From contig CM053260.1 in the NCBI GenBank assembly GCA_028583405.1, forward strand, positions 14,592,660-14,656,659: DNA of 64,000 bases. Reading direction: 5' to 3'. Of this stretch, positions 13,037 through 27,678 are shown in pieces. This DNA comes from Pogonophryne albipinna. Taxonomy: Eukaryota > Chordata > Actinopteri > Perciformes > Artedidraconidae. The translations under genes and the position numbers were made by a program. Under the pieces are notes generated by a model that was given only the letters and a program-made list of their open reading frames with translations, did not search any database and was not told where the DNA came from. Each line of letters starts with the position of its first letter. The stretch's first letter is position 1.

Positions 13037-13304
13037 GGCCTCAGGCGCGGCAGCTCGATTCTGATTGGCTTGAAGGGCGGTCGTGTGATTTAAAATATAT
13101 ATATATATTAATAAATAAAAAAGATTAAAAGATTGGCATCAAAGGACACATAGATTGATAGATATGCAGTTATTAATAACATCTAAAAAAGAAAAAAATG
13201 TAACTTTAAAAAAAAAAATTCCCCTTTCCCTCAAACTTTGCGGGACTCCCCTGGCGGCCCCCCGGGGGGTCGGGGCCCCCACTTTGAAAAACACTGGTCT
13301 ATAC

Positions 13305-16199
13305 CATGCTATTTGTCTCCAAATCCTACTGTGTAGTTTCCTATTTTGTTTTATTATTATATTATATAAACACCTTGTATTTTTCTGCATACAAATCTCT
13401 ATTTATTCCTGTGTGTTTTCTGCAACAACCAAATGTCCCCAGTAGGGATCAATAAGGGTATCTCACTCTGAGGGCAAGTCCCTTGAAGAACACATTTGTT
13501 TAATGTGCACGGCAGATAACAGGCTACTGATGTTTTACCTTTATCTGAGAGTTCACAGTGAAGAGAGAGATAGAAATAATTGGGAGAAACCAAAGGGGAT
13601 GACATGCCAGCTGAGCCACCTCGAACCCCCAGGAGGCTGGCAGAGAAATATGTTTGTTGTGCTTTATGAATATGAAAGCTTTGTCTTGACACAATCACAT
13701 CCAATGCTTCATGGGTCTCATGTCTGCAAAGCCTAATAAACGGACTCTATTTAGTGTGCTAGGTGAAAGCAGAGAAAAAATGAAGATGCTCAGATATTTC
13801 AAGCTTTCAAGAAAATCCCTAATGAGTTACATTATTAAAACAGAGCGCCACTCAATTTAAAAATGTAGAGATGTTGTGCTTATTTACGTCAAATGCTCCA
13901 TTCTGAATACGCTGTTATCTGTTCCTGCATCTATCTTATATATATCTATATATATATGTATCTATCTTATATAACTGATTTGTTATTCTGTAAAACATAG
14001 AAAGTGGGACATACTTGTATAACATAACACAAATGTACAGGCCAGCTCTACCACCCTAATGTTCCTGATAACAGGTGTTAATGGCTCCAAGCATCTCTCT
14101 TCTATCGCACAGAATACAGCTCAACATTTGGCCAGGACGGAAATGTCAAGCACTCACTTACAGGCCTTTTGACCCTGTATTACAATAATACAAGTGAATT
14201 GACCTTCAGTGTTTGATACATGAAGATGCAACACATCCTTCTTAACCCATTCTTCACCAACACATCCATTTACTAAGAATACAAAGAGATCTCAATCTGT
14301 TTAGTTTATTTAGTTGCATGTATCTAACTTCATGTGATAGAAGCACGCGTGCATATTGAAGAATATTAATTTGAGTTGTGTTGGACTATATTTGCTTGTC
14401 TTTTCTGGGTTTCTTTATCAACATTTATTTTATGTCAAATTGGTGAATGTATTTCCTTGTTTTAGAGCAGGTTTTTTTTTATTGAACGTTTCTTGTGTTT
14501 TATCTGTTGGGTGTATTTTCATAATTTGTATTATGTTGAGCTTTTGTACATTTCCCACACAATTATTAATACAGCATTGGTGATGATAATAAAATAATTT
14601 ATTCTCAATTCTCAATCATTTTCATTTAAATGATTAAGTAGCCGTAATACAGATAGACATGTAATTTCAAAAGGGGGTGAATTGGATGCTTAATGTCTTT
14701 AAACCTCCATTGAAGACAAATAAAATGCCAGGACAGAAAACCATTTCAACACCTCTCTTATTATTGTATTGTTAACTTTGACAAACCAAGCTACAAAAAC
14801 CGAATCTATTCTCAAATAATGTAATGACAAGAAATTCAAAACCCTAATCTTTATTCAAGCAACACAGCAGGCTCTTTTATATTCCTATACTCCTGTTATG
14901 GTGATTGCATCCAACACCTCCGACAAGAGCCAATCACTGGGAGCTGTTTCCGACTGAGGATAAGGGTTCTCATTATCACCAAAACCCTTAGGACCGGCTG
15001 CATTTCCCATTAATCATAACAGGGATGTCAGATTAAAGTGTGCTACATATGGTCAAGTGATTTCTCCTGGATCAATTCACACAATGTATAGTGCCCAAGT
15101 TTTGTGATTAATGTGTGAGCCAAATTGTCTAATATGTGTAGACAAGATCAATTTGTCACTGTTAATTAAAGATTTACCAGGACCAAGTAAATATAGCATT
15201 TATCTGTTAAAGGACAGATATTCTACTCAGGCTTTGGTAGTTACCCATAAATAGAGCTAAACCATCACCCTGTGACGGTATCACTGTCAAGATGCCATTT
15301 TGAGCCATTTTTGATGGCACTTCCGATTGTTTTTCATATTCATTTTGACCTTAACTACACATCTGTATTGTTTAGTGACTGTATCTTACATCATTGTGAC
15401 GTAATTGCGGTCACACAAACTGTACACAGACACACTCGTAAGGTGAAAAGAAGAGAGCTTCTTGCGGCTTGTAAAGAAATAGAAACATTTACCCAGAAAC
15501 AGGCAACTGGTGCATACACATTTTTGTGAAAAGCTTAACTTACAATTTAGTTTTACTGGAATATCACTTTCTATACGATATACCACTTTAATGTATTTCA
15601 ATTTGTTTTGGGGCCTTTCAGAGAGATCATAATATTGTCATTCTATCTTGTGCACTGCTGTGTCTGGTGTACTGGAACACGGAATTCGAAAATTATGTAT
15701 TTTTAACCACATACAGCATTGTACGAACAATTTAGAGCCTCCCCTATTATCTGGACAACCTGTAACATTTAAGATACATCAAAAATAATAAACAGATCTG
15801 CAATTTGTGACCCACCTACCAGCATGTCTAAAGAGGGTGTTCGTTATTGAATAAGGCTTTTACATGAGGAGTTAGATTTAGAGACCTAGATCAAGTTATT
15901 TATTTGTCCAAATAGGCCAAAAAACACATTACTCTTCATCAAACTAACATGACTTTAATCAATCTGAAAACCTAAAAATAGATAATTTTATACAAATTTG
16001 TTTAGTGTTTTGAATTATATTCATGCACCAACAGTACCGATAACACCTGACTGAGAAAAAGGAAGAAGGGCCGCCTCAGAAAAATCAACCCTATTGATTT
16101 TCTTTCTTTGCAAAACATGTTACAGTAGGGCCATGTTTCCTATGCTCTGCCATGTTCCCCCATGTTCTCTTCTCAGTGTCTATCTGTCTGCACCTATAT
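13305..16199. other. AT-rich noncoding region before the mib1 exons
   Basis: Either intergenic or, if mib1 begins outside the window, part of a large mib1 intron. Only short AT-rich frames and a small TATATA tract near 13937 are seen. No splice-bounded exon was recognised. Confidence 0.5.
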
Positions 16200-16484
16200 T
16201 AGGGCTGCTCGATTATGGCAAAAATCATAATCTCCATTATTTGGGTCAATAATTGATATCACGATTATTAAAAAACGATTATCCATTTACTTTGAAAACA
16301 TCAATTTATTAAGAAAACATGTTTTTAACATGTTGATTACCCTGTAACTTTAAGTATAATTCAAATGAAAAACCTATGTTTAATAAATAAAAAAAAGAAG
16401 TTTTATTTCGATTATGTCTTTTTCATAATCGTTGCAAGCCAAAATCGTAATTGCGATTAAAATACGATTAATTGAGCAGCCCTG
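16200..16484. mobile_element. hAT-type MITE
   Basis: A 285-bp element with termini TAGGGCTGCTCGATTA and, on the other strand, CAGGGCTGCTCAATTA, flanked by perfect 8-bp duplications ACCTATAT (16192-16199 and 16485-16492). It has no coding capacity. It ends about 51 bp upstream of the first mib1 exon in the window. Confidence 0.9.
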
Positions 16485-16535
16485 ACCTATATTATAATTT
16501 GCTCTCACACACTGTTTTCTTTCTCGATGTTCCAG

Positions 16536-20567
<4,032 letters not shown>

Positions 20568-21432
20568 ACCCCCTATCCCACCCCCCACAGACTTTTTTCT
20601 CTTCTCTTAAAGCTCACAGCGTCCATGCCAGTAAAGCCACAATCACACCAGCTGCTGCCGCTGCTCCACCATCCACACCTCACCGGGTCAGCCAGCTAAG
20701 GGCGTCCTCAAATGTCTTATTGGACACAGCAAATGCTCTCTTAATGGCTTGATTGTCTTCAGATGGAATTTCTGTTACAAGGAAAACAATTATGAATTGA
20801 CTTACATCAGTTTTGCTGTTCTGTTGTGAGTCCGCACTGCAACAAGAAAGATGCTTGCTCTAGTTTTTTTCTATACCTACTTTTCCCCTTCTCGTTACAT
20901 TTTCTGTGTCATTTTCTCAGTTTTTACTTGATATGTGAAAGTCATTTGTCTCTCCTTAAGTCTACGGTGGCTTCTTTGGCCTCTTAGTCTTGGATATGAA
21001 CAGTTTATGGAACAGTTCTCAGCAAATTCATAAGTCTAGAAGAATTGATGCAGAGGTCGGCCTGTTACCTGTGATGTAAAGTTCTCACGCATCTGTCGCA
21101 GTCATTGCCAGCTGCAATCAAGTTTTATTGTATTTGTAAATCTTTATGCACGTGTATTGGTATCGGAAGCTCCAGATGTGGATTTTAAGTACTTAATTTT
21201 CACGACAGTATGGAAAGTTGTTTTATACACATTATTGTTTGCTCAACTTTAAGGTTCAGTGAGTGTTTTCGCTTCATGTCTGTGTTCAGTTTGGCTGTTG
21301 TGACACGCTGTAGGTCGACTGTCCTTGCAGTTAAAGACAAGTCGTGACAGTTTTGCACAAGAAAAGCTGAGTCAGGGTAAAAGCTCTTTGCTGCACTGAC
21401 TCTGGAGGTCCTCTTTTACTCGGTGTTAAAAC
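20568..21432 (+). other. mib1: mib1 3' UTR, proximal part
   Basis: No further coding exon follows the stop codon. The sequence is AT-rich without a convincing AATAAA before the ERV at 21433. The UTR may therefore continue beyond the insertion to the AATAAA at 28820. Confidence 0.5.
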
Positions 21433-21910
21433 TGTTGTGGAAATCTTAAGCTCAATACTCGGGAGTACAAGTCAGAGTGGTTAAACAAATAAATGGTGAA
21501 ACAAACAGAGTTGTCTTTCTGGTTAATTTATTTGAAGCTTCAAACAACATAAAAAATGCAACACAGAGACACAGGTCTCACAGAGTATAAATAATCTGAG
21601 AGAGTGTGCGCAGAGGGAATAAAATAGCAAAGCTTATATACAGAAAGAAAGGGAGGAAAGTTCAGACATCTGTCTTCACAAGGTCTCATTGTTATTAGAC
21701 CCCTGTCCTTGAGCTGTAGCTAGTGTTCTCAGAACCAGGGACGTTCTTGTTTAGACTTTGTGTGAGTCTCACCCTAGTCTGAACAATCAGCTGTGTGGCC
21801 TTGAAGAGAAGAAGACAGCACATCTCAGGAAATGATATAGGTGTTTTTAGACAATGTTAGGAGAAGCATTTGGTTTAGCATATAAGGTGAAATATGAAAT
21901 TTCCACTACA
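21433..21910 (-). repeat. ERV 3' LTR
   Basis: On the minus strand it begins TGTAGTGGAAATTTC and ends CCACAACA, giving TG...CA termini. It contains AATAAATTAACC as a possible polyadenylation signal and TATTTATA as a possible TATA box. It differs from the other LTR at about position 21784 (A here, G there). Confidence 0.93.
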
Positions 21911-21922
21911 TTCCCCTCTTTT
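21911..21922 (-). promoter_or_regulatory. ERV polypurine tract
   Basis: Read on the minus strand, AAAAGAGGGGAA directly abuts the TG of the 3' LTR. This is the usual plus-strand primer position, and it fixes the orientation of the element. Confidence 0.85.
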
Positions 21923-22122
21923 GATCATACTTGATCAATCATGGAAATAATAAAAGAAATAATAAAAGAATAAATGACAGGATAGACTGATATAACACAT
22001 CAATGAATACACTCCATCGCTGGTTTAAGTAAACATATCACAAATATATCATAGAAAACTGGCTGTTTTTGTGGAGGACAGACTCCTAATATAATGTAAG
22101 CATAAAGGAGGATTCACATGGA

Positions 22123-22432
22123 TTACATTGTGGTGTCGGAATCAGACTCTTCTGATTCTATCTGGTCTATCTTACTGTGGAGCAAAGGATTGTCGTGTAA
22201 TGGAATAGTAGTATACTGAACGAAAGCTGAGGATACCATGTTGGAAACACACTTCTTCAGTATTGGGATAATCAAACAGGTACAACTGATTAATAGGCCG
22301 AAAATGATCGCCACGGGTCTTCTTTCCAGGCGAGCCCCCATCACGAGGCGGGAAAGCTCCATGGGGTGTGTGTGTATTCCCTTGGTCGATTTTGTGACAC
22401 GAACAGTCAGACTCCGCACACCGATAACACAA
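22123..22432 (-). pseudogene. ERV env remnant (transmembrane anchor and tail)
   Basis: An open stretch of up to 98 residues with a hydrophobic segment (VAIIFGLLISCTCLIIPI) followed by an acidic tail and stop, just upstream of the polypurine tract. The position and hydrophobic anchor fit the C-terminus of a retroviral TM protein. The surface subunit and the rest of the TM ectodomain are absent, so it is not functional. Confidence 0.6.
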
Positions 22433-22540
22433 ACGAGGAACCAGAGAGCATATGGAACCGCTCAGCTGGCACTCGCTCGTGACACCTTGTGTGTAGTGTG
22501 TGTTTTGTTTTGGTGTATGTAGTGCAAGTGTGGTGCTGGT

Positions 22541-22613
22541 GGTGACTAGGACACGTCACTTGTTGTCATCTTCCGTTGGTGACTAGGACACGTCACTTGT
22601 TGTCGTCTTCCGT
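22541..22613. repeat. 37-bp tandem duplication
   Basis: Two adjacent copies of GTGACTAGGACACGTCACTT plus GTTGTCATCTTCCG, differing by one base, lie between the integrase and env remnants. Confidence 0.8.
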
Positions 22614-22615
22614 TT

Positions 22616-23122
22616 CTACCGTTTCTCCTTTCCTGTGACTACGACCTTGCAATGGCTGGCGTGGACCCACGTAGCTCTCTCAGCGACCTTGACCGCCGTC
22701 TGGGTGACGAGAAGCACCTGGTAGGGACCTTGCCAACGATTGGATTTCCAGCTCTTTCTACGGAAATCCTTGACCAGCACGAAGTCGCCGGGTTGGAGAT
22801 GGTGAAGTGGACCAGTGGCAGGGGTAGGTAAGGCTGCGGCTACCTGACGTCGGATGTCTGCTAAAGTGGATGATAGGTTAACACAATATGACAACATAGC
22901 ATCCTCACACAAAGTTGTGGAGGGAAGAGGACATCCTGGAGCCTTGAGTCCAATCTGTGGAGGAGCCCCAAAAAGGATTTCAAATGGGCTGAGTTGACTC
23001 CTCCTTCTTTTCCGCATCCGCATGTACATCAACACAATGGGCAGAGCTTGTGTCCATGACAGACCTGTGTCTGCACAGCATTTTGCTAGTTTGTTTTTTA
23101 TTGTGCCGTTCTCTCTTTCCAC
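22616..23122 (-). pseudogene. ERV integrase C-terminal part
   Basis: 168 residues matching the C-terminal half of a gammaretrovirus-type integrase. Seen are the catalytic-Glu region (ERENGTIKNKLAK), a PFEILFG motif, and a basic C-terminal domain with LQPGDFVLVKDF and WQGPYQVLL. The zinc-binding N-terminus and the first two catalytic Asp residues are missing because of a deletion between here and the RNase H domain. The copy is dead. Confidence 0.82.
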
Positions 23123-23188
23123 CCCACCCCCACTCCTGATTGATAGCCTCTAACATTCCCCCTTTTGACACATGATCTAACCCATGTG

Positions 23189-24043
23189 TCAACTTAGCAA
23201 ATAGAATAGATAGATAGAATGAGGGAAGAAATGTCTTGGGAGACATGGATTGGAATTTGGACCAACCCAGATGCTGGAGGTTGGGTCAAACACAGCTCCA
23301 GCAGCCTTCCACTGAGCCTTCTCAACTGGTGTAGCTAGCTGCTGCATGGAAGTCAGTGATGACATTTTGTCAGTGAAGGAGGAGACAGGGATTTTAACAA
23401 ATGAGTGTGCGTGAGGTGCGAGAGGAATCAGAGCAGCTGCCTTTGCGGCTGAGTCAGCAGACGCATTTCCTAGGGAAACTGGGTCTGTACTGCTTGTGTG
23501 TGCGGCACATTTACAGACTGCAACTTCAGATGGGAGCAGAATGGCGTCTAGTAAGCCTGCAACCAGTACATGGTTAAGTACTGGTTTGCCATCAGATTTC
23601 AGAAATTGCCTACACTTCCAAATTGCCCCAAAACCGTGTACTACCCCAAAAGCATAACGTGAGTCAGTGTAGATAGTCACGGTTTTGCCTTCTGCAAACG
23701 TGCAGGCTTCAGTTAGTGCGATGAGCTCTGCTGCTTGTGCTGAGAGGTGACATGGAAGCGGTCCAGAACGGAGTACAGCAGAATCTGAAACAACAGAAAA
23801 ACCCACCCGATTAGTGCCCCCTTGGTCGCGAAAGGCAGACCCATCAACATACAAAATGAGGTCAGCGTTTGTCAGAGGAACGTCTTTTAAGTCCGGTCTA
23901 GGTGTGCACACAATGGAAAGTTCGGCAACACAGTCGTGTTCGTCACCGTCTTCAGGCAAAGGCATAAGAGACGCTGGATTCAGAGTGTTACATCGTTTGA
24001 CATAAACATTGGCATGTCCAACAGGCATGTGTGAAAAATGCAT
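23189..24043 (-). pseudogene. ERV RNase H domain with part of the RT connection
   Basis: An open frame of 284 codons. It carries the RT connection (RCNTLNPASLMPLPEDGDEH), then the RNase H core with YVDGSAFRD, AELIALTEAC and TIYTDSRYAFGV, the three acidic active-site regions. The C-terminus runs into unrelated sequence where the integrase N-terminus should be. Upstream it joins directly to the RT fingers, so the palm is lost. Confidence 0.82.
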
Positions 24044-24293
24044 TTGAGAGGTCTATGACAGTAAAAAAAAATGCTGCAGAGGGAAATAATCAGATAAGGA
24101 TTCGGGACGAGCGTGCATGCACAGCTGCATTTACAGCTCGTAAATCCTGGACAAATCTCCACTCGTCAGGAGGTTTGTCTCTGATCTTTTTGACAGGAAA
24201 CACTGGAGTGCGGACCGGAATCGTTACACGGAATAATGACCCCTTGTTTAAACAGAGAGGTAAACACTGGCCGAATGCCATCAACAGCTTCAC
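24031..24293 (-). pseudogene. ERV reverse transcriptase fingers fragment
   Basis: The frame includes TPVFPVKKI and WRFVQDLRAVN, the conserved fingers of gammaretroviral RT, followed in another frame by a segment with the first catalytic Asp (VIDLSNAFF). After that the sequence passes straight to the connection domain. The YxDD active site and thumb are deleted, and a run of T at about 24062 shifts the frame. Confidence 0.78.
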
Positions 24294-24399
24294 GTTTCAA
24301 TGGGTACTGGGTTTTGGACGGAACGTGGACATTAAACCTACGTCACATCTGTGAGCTGCCCAGAGTGAGTATGGCACATCTGAAAGCGCGGCAGGAAGC

Positions 24400-25275
24400 T
24401 CAGAAATATGACTGAAAAATGAGAATTACCCGTAAAGGTGAAAAAAAAATGGCATCACCAACGTCATCCTCCTCAACCAACAGCAATGTGCGCAGAACGG
24501 CTACGTTCGTGCAGATTTTCATCTTATACATGTCACGTGACATAGAGTACATGACATATTCTGTGTGTGTAGGTGCCCAATCAGTGACTGACTCCCAATC
24601 TTTAACGATTGGACCCAAATCCCTCTATCTATCAGTGGGGCCCCTGGCTAGTGAAATGTGTGGACCGCCCCTGGGATTTGACACAGCTTGTGTTGTGGTG
24701 TGTGTGGGTGTGAGTGTATCAGGAACCAGCTCTGCGCAGCAAACTCCCCTTTACATAGTTTTAAGCATGAGCTCATCATTCACACATTCTAACAGAAAAC
24801 TCTCATCATAGCATTTACACGGATCATCAACAACGTTAGCAGTACAATGCAAATAAGAAGTCTCCATGAACACAGCAGGTGGAAAAACACGTTGATCAGT
24901 CAAACGCAACAATTCCTGAGAATCAGGATATGTCAACAGCCATTGATACACATTCACCAGTTCTTTATCATCAAATGCTAGTTTTTGAACAATCGTAGGA
25001 GATGGCTGTCGGACTTTAAGACCCTCATTTGTGGAAAAATGAGGTCCAAGCCGAACCGGAGAATCAGATCTCTGCCCAGTAAATTTATTGGGCAGAACAG
25101 ATGATAAAGGAAAACTGTTTTTGACTGATGTGGGAAATGGATGACTGTCTATCACCGTTATCTTCACTCTGAAGTGATACAAAAACTTCTCCTTTACAGT
25201 TACCCTAGCCGCTCCTATTGAGTGAATAAATCTACCACTAAATTTGCAATAAGGCAAATCTGCCCTTTTTACCAC
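24400..25275 (-). pseudogene. ERV protease-RT region, degraded
   Basis: Two open stretches, 24751-25275 and 24400-24618, lie between gag and the RT fingers where protease and the start of RT are expected. No protease DTG active site is recognised and the content does not match a family I can name, so the assignment rests on position only. Confidence 0.45.
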
Positions 25276-25416
25276 AGAATGTGTTTTCTACATTTTCCAA
25301 TTACTCAATGGCATGATGTGTGTGTGTTTGTCACTTCCCTTATTCGTTGCTGCTGGCAGTGGTTCCGTCTTCCCCGACCGACTTCCTTCCTCCCCCACTC
25401 CCTTCCTCAGCTGATG

Positions 25417-26469
25417 TCAGTTTGAAGAATTGTCTTTGGTTTTGTCCGATTGCTTTGATTTAAAGTTATTTTCCTTTTTCGGGTGTGGGCATTCCTCTCT
25501 CCAATGAGTCGTCTCCCCACAGTTAAAACAGTAATCCTCGCCGTTTTGGTTGGTCCGGCCTCCTCCTCCTTGTTTGCCTTTTTTCCTTCCTCCCCGACCT
25601 CGTCCTCCTCGGTTCCCATCACTTTGGGTCCAGGCGGTTGTAACAGCCTGGACCATGATCAGCTGGGCCTTGTCTTTGCGGTCGCGGCGTCTCTTTTCCT
25701 CACTGGCTTTTTCTTCTGAGAGGCGTTTCTCGACTTTGGCGGGGAACTTTGTAGTTATTTCGGCCTCGAGGGCGGTCAAAGCATCGCGGTAGCCAGCGTT
25801 CAGGGCATTTCTCCAGTCGGTGGCCCCCATGTGCTGATAACCTCCCAGTAGCTGGGTGAAATGGCTGGCGTGTGTCGGACCCATTCTCAGAGTCACCTGG
25901 ATCATGGGATAGCTGTGATTAGGCTCTTCGTCCTCCTCTCTGCGGGGGTGTTCTTTCTTGTAGAGTTCAGCTCTCACCCACTCGTCTTTCTTCTTTTCCT
26001 CTTTCTTTTTCTCTCTCTCTCTCCGTTCGTTTTCCTCCGTAGCTGCTTCGGGGTGTGGTATGTTGACCTCTTGCCCAGCACCAGCCTCCCCAGCAGGCAG
26101 TAGAACGGGTGGAGGGGGGGGGAATGGAAACCCACAGTCGAGGAGAGGGTCACCCACGCCTGTGCAAAGAGGATAGAGAGAAGTGTGTAGTTTATACGTG
26201 GGAGGAAGCAGAAAACACTTTTTTTCTTCCTTATCGTCAGCCTGTATCTTTTTTATTGCTGCGGCCAATTGCCTTCTTTCTCGGCACTCTGTCTCCTCTT
26301 CCCAGTATTTCAAACACTTTCTGTGAGTGTCTAGTTCTTCTAAGTCTTTTACTTTAACCTTCTTTTTCACATTCATCTTCAACCTTAATATTTTCTTTAA
26401 TGCCCACAATGTCAACTGCCTTCTTTCAGGGCATTCTGCTTCATCCCCCCAGTAGGCTATTATAAACAC
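25417..26469 (-). pseudogene. ERV gag-like frame with CCHC zinc knuckle
   Basis: A 350-codon frame. It has an N-terminal charged region with an internal duplication (ECPERRQL and ECRERRQL), a proline run (PPPPPVLLP) that could be a late domain, an acidic/basic coiled segment, a short capsid-like part (MGPTHASHFTQLL) and a basic nucleocapsid ending in one CCHC knuckle (CFNCGETTHWREEC). It is much shorter than a usual gammaretroviral Gag (about 500 or more residues), and most of capsid appears deleted. The frame is intact but the protein is probably assembly-defective. Confidence 0.75.
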
Positions 26470-26483
26470 TTTCTGTGAGTGTC

Positions 26484-26603
26484 CAGCTTTTTATAAGTCT
26501 TTTACTTTACTCTTCTCCTTCTGCAAACTCTTCTAGCTTCTTTTACTTTACTCTTCTCCTTCTGCAAACTCTTCTAGCTTCTTTTACTTTACTCTTCTCC
26601 TTC
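26484..26603. repeat. Tandem repeat of about 41 bp upstream of gag
   Basis: About 2.5 copies of a unit containing TTTTACTTTACTCTTCTCCT and TCTGCAAACTCTTCTAGC, in the ERV leader on the minus strand. Confidence 0.8.
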
Positions 26604-27180
26604 TTTTTCATTCCATCCTCACGTTCTTGTAATTTATCCCTTTATTTTTAATTTTAATTTACTAAAAGAACCTCCCTTTGGAAATCCGAACATTTCCGTC
26701 CATATATTTAATTTAGACAGACTGTTTTCACCGTGGTTTGCTCGCATGACATCTACAATCGGACCCTCAGGAGGAGTATACCAGCCCCCTTCTCTGCTTT
26801 GCTCCATAACAAAGTCTTACACTCGTTTTCACTCGTCAGTGATGTGATATTTGTTCTCGTACAAATCACACAAAAACGGATCGTAAACCAAAGCTACGAC
26901 GGATATCTCAAATATCCTACCTTTGAGCAGTCCTTCTCACAGATGTCATGGAGTTTGCTTACGTTTACTTTTAAACAATTACTTTAAACAATTTAGACAC
27001 TGTACATCTCACCGAGTATTTTGAAAGCCTTTTGAGTTCGTTGGATCTCGTGAAGTCAATCGGTTCCACCCCCGGCGCTGGTCCTCTCATCTCATACGGT
27101 TTCTGTCGAGGTAGAGGAGGATCCGAAGATCCTGTAGCGACCCCCAGCGTCCGAAGGTGTCCCCAATCAAACTTGCAGAG

Positions 27181-27198
27181 ACCCTGCTCGCAGCGCCA
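27181..27198 (-). promoter_or_regulatory. ERV primer binding site, tRNA-Ser-like
   Basis: Minus-strand TGGCGCTGCGAGCAGGGT begins two bases after the 5' LTR. It is complementary to a tRNA 3' end ...CCCTGCTCGCAGCGCCA, which resembles vertebrate serine tRNAs. The tRNA identity is from memory and not verified. Confidence 0.7.
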
Positions 27199-27200
27199 AT

Positions 27201-27678
27201 TGTTGTGGAAATCTTAAGCTCAATACTCGGGAGTACAAGTCAGAGTGGTTAAACAAATAAATGGTGAAACAAACAGAGTTGTCTTTCTGGTTAATTTATT
27301 TGAAGCTTCAAACAACATAAAAAATGCAACACAGAGACACAGGTCTCACAGAGTATAAATAATCTGAGAGAGTGTGCGCAGAGGGAATAAAATAGCAAAG
27401 CTTATATACAGAAAGAAAGGGAGGAAAGTTCAGACATCTGTCTTCACAAGGTCTCATTGTTATTAGACCCCTGTCCTTGAGCTGTAGCTAGTGTTCTCAG
27501 AACCAGGGACGTTCTTGTTTAGACTTTGTGTGAGTCTCACCCTAGTCTGAACGATCAGCTGTGTGGCCTTGAAGAGAAGAAGACAGCACATCTCAGGAAA
27601 TGATATAGGTGTTTTTAGACAATGTTAGGAGAAGCATTTGGTTTAGCATATAAGGTGAAATATGAAATTTCCACTACA
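27201..27678 (-). repeat. ERV 5' LTR
   Basis: Same 478-bp sequence as 21433-21910 apart from one base. On the minus strand it precedes the primer binding site, so it is the 5' LTR. It is followed by the AAAC target duplication. Confidence 0.93.

Larger units (their letters stand above)
10115..13296. mobile_element. hAT-type element with a nested insertion
   Basis: The left end CAGGGGTTCCCAGACTTTG and the right end, read on the minus strand as CAGTGTTTTTCAAAGTGGGG, are typical hAT termini. The element is flanked by 8-bp duplications GTCTATAG (10107-10114) and GTCTATAC (13297-13304), differing by one base. No transposase frame is visible. A second element (about 10678-13036) is nested inside and makes up most of the length. 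Confidence 0.8.
21433..27678 (-). mobile_element. Gammaretrovirus-like endogenous retrovirus, defective, recent
   Basis: A minus-strand provirus of about 6.2 kb with two 478-bp LTRs that differ at a single position by my reading. Target duplications are AAAC at 21429-21432 and 27679-27682; 4 bp is typical of gammaretroviruses. A primer binding site lies inside the 5' LTR and a purine tract inside the 3' LTR. Remnants appear in the order gag, pol, env on the minus strand, each with large deletions: capsid, most of protease, RT palm and thumb, the integrase N-terminus and most of env. It sits antisense in the 3' flank or UTR of mib1. It cannot encode a complete virus. Confidence 0.92.

Noticed and set aside
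7159..16535. miR-1 and miR-133 hairpins, known within MIB1 introns in mammals
   Set aside because: I looked for both mature sequences on either strand and did not see them; they may lie outside the window.
23189..24043. A possible intact host gene with RNase H domain
   Set aside because: It lies between ERV fragments in pol order on the same strand, between paired LTRs.
25483..26357. Plus-strand frames over the ERV gag region
   Set aside because: Shadows of the minus-strand gag frame, which has the zinc knuckle.
27181..27198. tRNA-Ser-like sequence as a possible tRNA gene
   Set aside because: Only 18 bases matching a tRNA 3' end, placed two bases inside an LTR. It is a retroviral primer binding site.
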